64,000 bases of DNA from UBA6623 sp965217195 (GTDB taxonomy: Bacteria; Acidobacteriota; Terriglobia; Bryobacterales; UBA6623). Positions 62,742-64,000 of the stretch are shown piece by piece. The notes below the pieces were generated by a model. It ran no database searches. It had not been told where the DNA came from and saw nothing but the letters and a program-made list of their open reading frames with translations. Numbering within the stretch: the stretch's first letter is position 1; each line of letters begins with the position of its first letter. Position numbers and translations under genes: made by a program. Where the stretch lies: positions 992,001-1,056,000 of the forward strand of contig CBDCHL010000005.1 of the NCBI GenBank assembly GCA_965217195.1. The letters run 5' to 3'.

Positions 62742-62997
62742 TTGCTAAAGAGACCTCGCCAAAGGCGCCATCGTATCGCTCGACTGGTCGGGTCGGCCAC
62801 GCGCCCGAGTACTGCCGCTTGCATAGATCCCTAGAAACGCTCTTCTGTCCGCCCACAGCCCGGATCGTCGGCGATCCGGAAGTAATCCACTTTGACGGTT
62901 TGTCGGCAAACCGTACAGGTGGTTCGGTCCACCAGCAGGTCTGAGACAACGTGGGCTGACGGCTAGATAGGGACTAGCTCGGTCGTTGGGCGGGAGG
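62742..62997. other. Gap with no recognised gene
   Basis: A frame from 62738 to 62944 is open but shows no known motif. Nothing else could be supported. Confidence 0.35.
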
Positions 62998-63171
62998 CAT
63001 TCCTTCGCCACGCATCTACTGGAAGCGGGAACGGACCTGCGCACCATCCAGGGATGGCTTCCACCATGCGCCGGTCTTCTCGAGGCATCTGATCGACGTT
63101 GAGTTGGATGCCCTTTCCCACTACGACGCGTATAGGCTTCCTTTCGATTGCAATTACCGCGGGTAGTGACT
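62998..63171 (+). pseudogene. Tyrosine recombinase, C-terminal fragment
   Basis: RHSFATHLLEAGTDLRTIQ is the catalytic-domain motif of tyrosine recombinases around the second catalytic Arg. The next motif (LLGH) is lost to a shift or deletion. A later piece, SRHLIDVELDALSHY, resembles the usual tail. It is on the same strand as the N-terminal fragment at 56790, about 6 kb away. Confidence 0.7.
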
Positions 63172-63527
63172 GGTCATCTCGGGCTTGCCGCCTTTTCCGA
63201 GACCAGCTAGGGACCGCCCTGGCTTGCGCTTCGTGGCTCTTTCATGATTTGATTATATCCGAATAAACGGCATATCCAAACACGAATACTGGTTGACATA
63301 TACAAACACACAATATCTGATGGGTATTTGGCGGCAGTCGGCTACGTCCGAGCCAGTACTGAGAAGCAGCCAGGTCACGAAGGATCTCTTTGAAGAGTAC
63401 GCCCGGAAGAGAATCGAACGGGCGGCAGCGAAGGGAAAGACCATATGTGAGAGTACGATCAAGAGTGAGCGGAGCGCGTCGAGTGGCTGGTTAACTATGG
63501 GTACGACGGCGAAGCCGTGTCGTCACG
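63172..63527. other. AT-richer gap without gene
   Basis: Frames on both strands lack motifs. The stretch 63240-63320 is AT-rich and may have held a promoter of a lost mobile element. Confidence 0.35.
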
Positions 63528-63579
63528 TTACACTGTGCTGAATGTTATCAGCGTGCGGCGGAACACGCAATCACAAGGC

Positions 63580-63728
63580 GAACTACCGCTTTGGATCAGT
63601 AGGTCTTTGATCGACCAAATGCGATCCGTAAGGCCGTTCTCCATCGCCGGTGTGACTCGAAGACTGCTGTGAACACGACAGAAATTGTAGTAGGCGAAGG
63701 GCAAGCACAGTACCGCGAGCGAGCGCAA
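63580..63728 (-). pseudogene. IS1-type transposase, C-terminal remnant
   Basis: The minus strand reads YNFCRVHSSLRVTPAMENGL and DRIWSIKDLL, the characteristic end of IS1-like (DDE) transposases. Only about 45 codons remain and no inverted repeats could be found around them. Confidence 0.65.
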
Positions 63729-63803
63729 GAATGCGCAAGGAATGGATATTCAATAACAGGCTAAGGAATCAATGGAGTACAAGGAAAATCAGGGACTTAA
63801 GTA

Positions 63804-63880
63804 TGGAGGCGCGGGTGGGAATCGAACCCACGAATAGAGGTTTTGCAGACCTTTGCCCTACCACTCTAAGCCCTCTGCAA
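63804..63880 (-). tRNA. tRNA-Cys-like sequence (anticodon GCA) with broken acceptor stem
   Basis: On the minus strand a D-arm with GTGGTA, an anticodon loop CTGCAAA, a perfect T-arm GTGGG/CCCAC with TTCGATT and an end CCGCGCC-T-CCA are present. The 5' acceptor should read GGCGCGG but reads TTGCAGA, so the stem cannot form. It is probably a tRNA-Cys 3' fragment or pseudo-tRNA, such as the duplicate left by an integrating element. Confidence 0.6.
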
Positions 63881-64000
63881 TCAGAACGATTCTCCCAAGT
63901 ATCCGGATTTCTGACAGGATTCTGGCAGCCATGAAAACCGGCGAACGCTTTACCCCCATACCCGACTTCATCATGCGCCGGCGTGACCTCACGCACGGCG

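Noticed and set aside
63731..63934. Plus-strand frame reading MEARVGIEPTNRGFADLC
   Set aside because: This is the translated complement of a tRNA-Cys-like sequence, a familiar source of false proteins.

Overview
The window is high-GC chromosomal DNA, most likely from an Acidobacteriota bacterium of the Bryobacterales/Solibacter type. This is inferred from gene content: a GWxTD-domain protein, outer-membrane proteins with carboxypeptidase-regulatory-like domains, a haem-domain/DUF1549/DUF1553 plus DUF1501 pair, a complete batABCDE operon, and the relic of a Ser/Thr kinase with a TPR tail. No rRNA, CRISPR array or intact prophage was seen.

Layout. 0.2-2.5 kb: exported TPR protein and two exported helical proteins. 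2.6-9.4 kb: short-chain dehydrogenase, frameshifted nucleoside hydrolase, thpR, two proteins with carboxypeptidase-regulatory-like domains, GWxTD protein. 9.9-14.3 kb: PDZ/7TM histidine kinase overlapping an NtrC-type sigma-54 activator. 14.4-20.3 kb: batABCDE. 20.5-31 kb: rsmB, serine hydrolase, DUF1501/DUF1553 pair, sialidase-like protein, phosphoesterase. 31-36.5 kb: tiny zinc-ribbon protein, DUF2103-like protein, der, decayed hicB and kinase-TPR genes, pheA, AtuA-related protein. 36.7-44.4 kb: SMP-30 hydrolase, purQ-purL-purF, HEAT/lipoyl protein, tmk. 44.5-48.8 kb: porin, FMN-binding/ApbE fusion and PepSY operon behind a promoter covered by palindromic sites. 48.9-54.6 kb: aminotransferase, FkbM methyltransferase, carboxyltransferase relic, lipoprotein, nucleotide-sugar dehydrogenase.

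From the tRNA-Lys at 54.96 kb to the right end the sequence is a mosaic: an NDH-2 gene cut next to the tRNA, the first codons of a protoporphyrinogen-oxidase-like gene, two separate pieces of tyrosine recombinase, a DUF433 fragment, an IS1-type transposase tail and a tRNA-Cys-like sequence with a broken acceptor stem. An esterase gene and an overlapping gltX-glnS pair lie intact among these relics.

The best candidate for an unusual system is the porin / FMN_bind-ApbE / PepSY operon. It joins an outer-membrane channel, a flavin-carrying domain fused to the enzyme expected to flavinylate it, and a membrane electron-transfer-type protein. Its promoter reads TTGACA-N17-TATCTT. One TGCAACT-type palindrome overlaps the -35 and spacer and a perfect one lies just past the predicted start site, a geometry that fits a Fur-like repressor. 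Two further signals run through the window: TANAAT-like -10 boxes placed 7-9 bases before start codons that lack a Shine-Dalgarno, suggesting leaderless mRNAs, and families of short hairpin repeats between genes.
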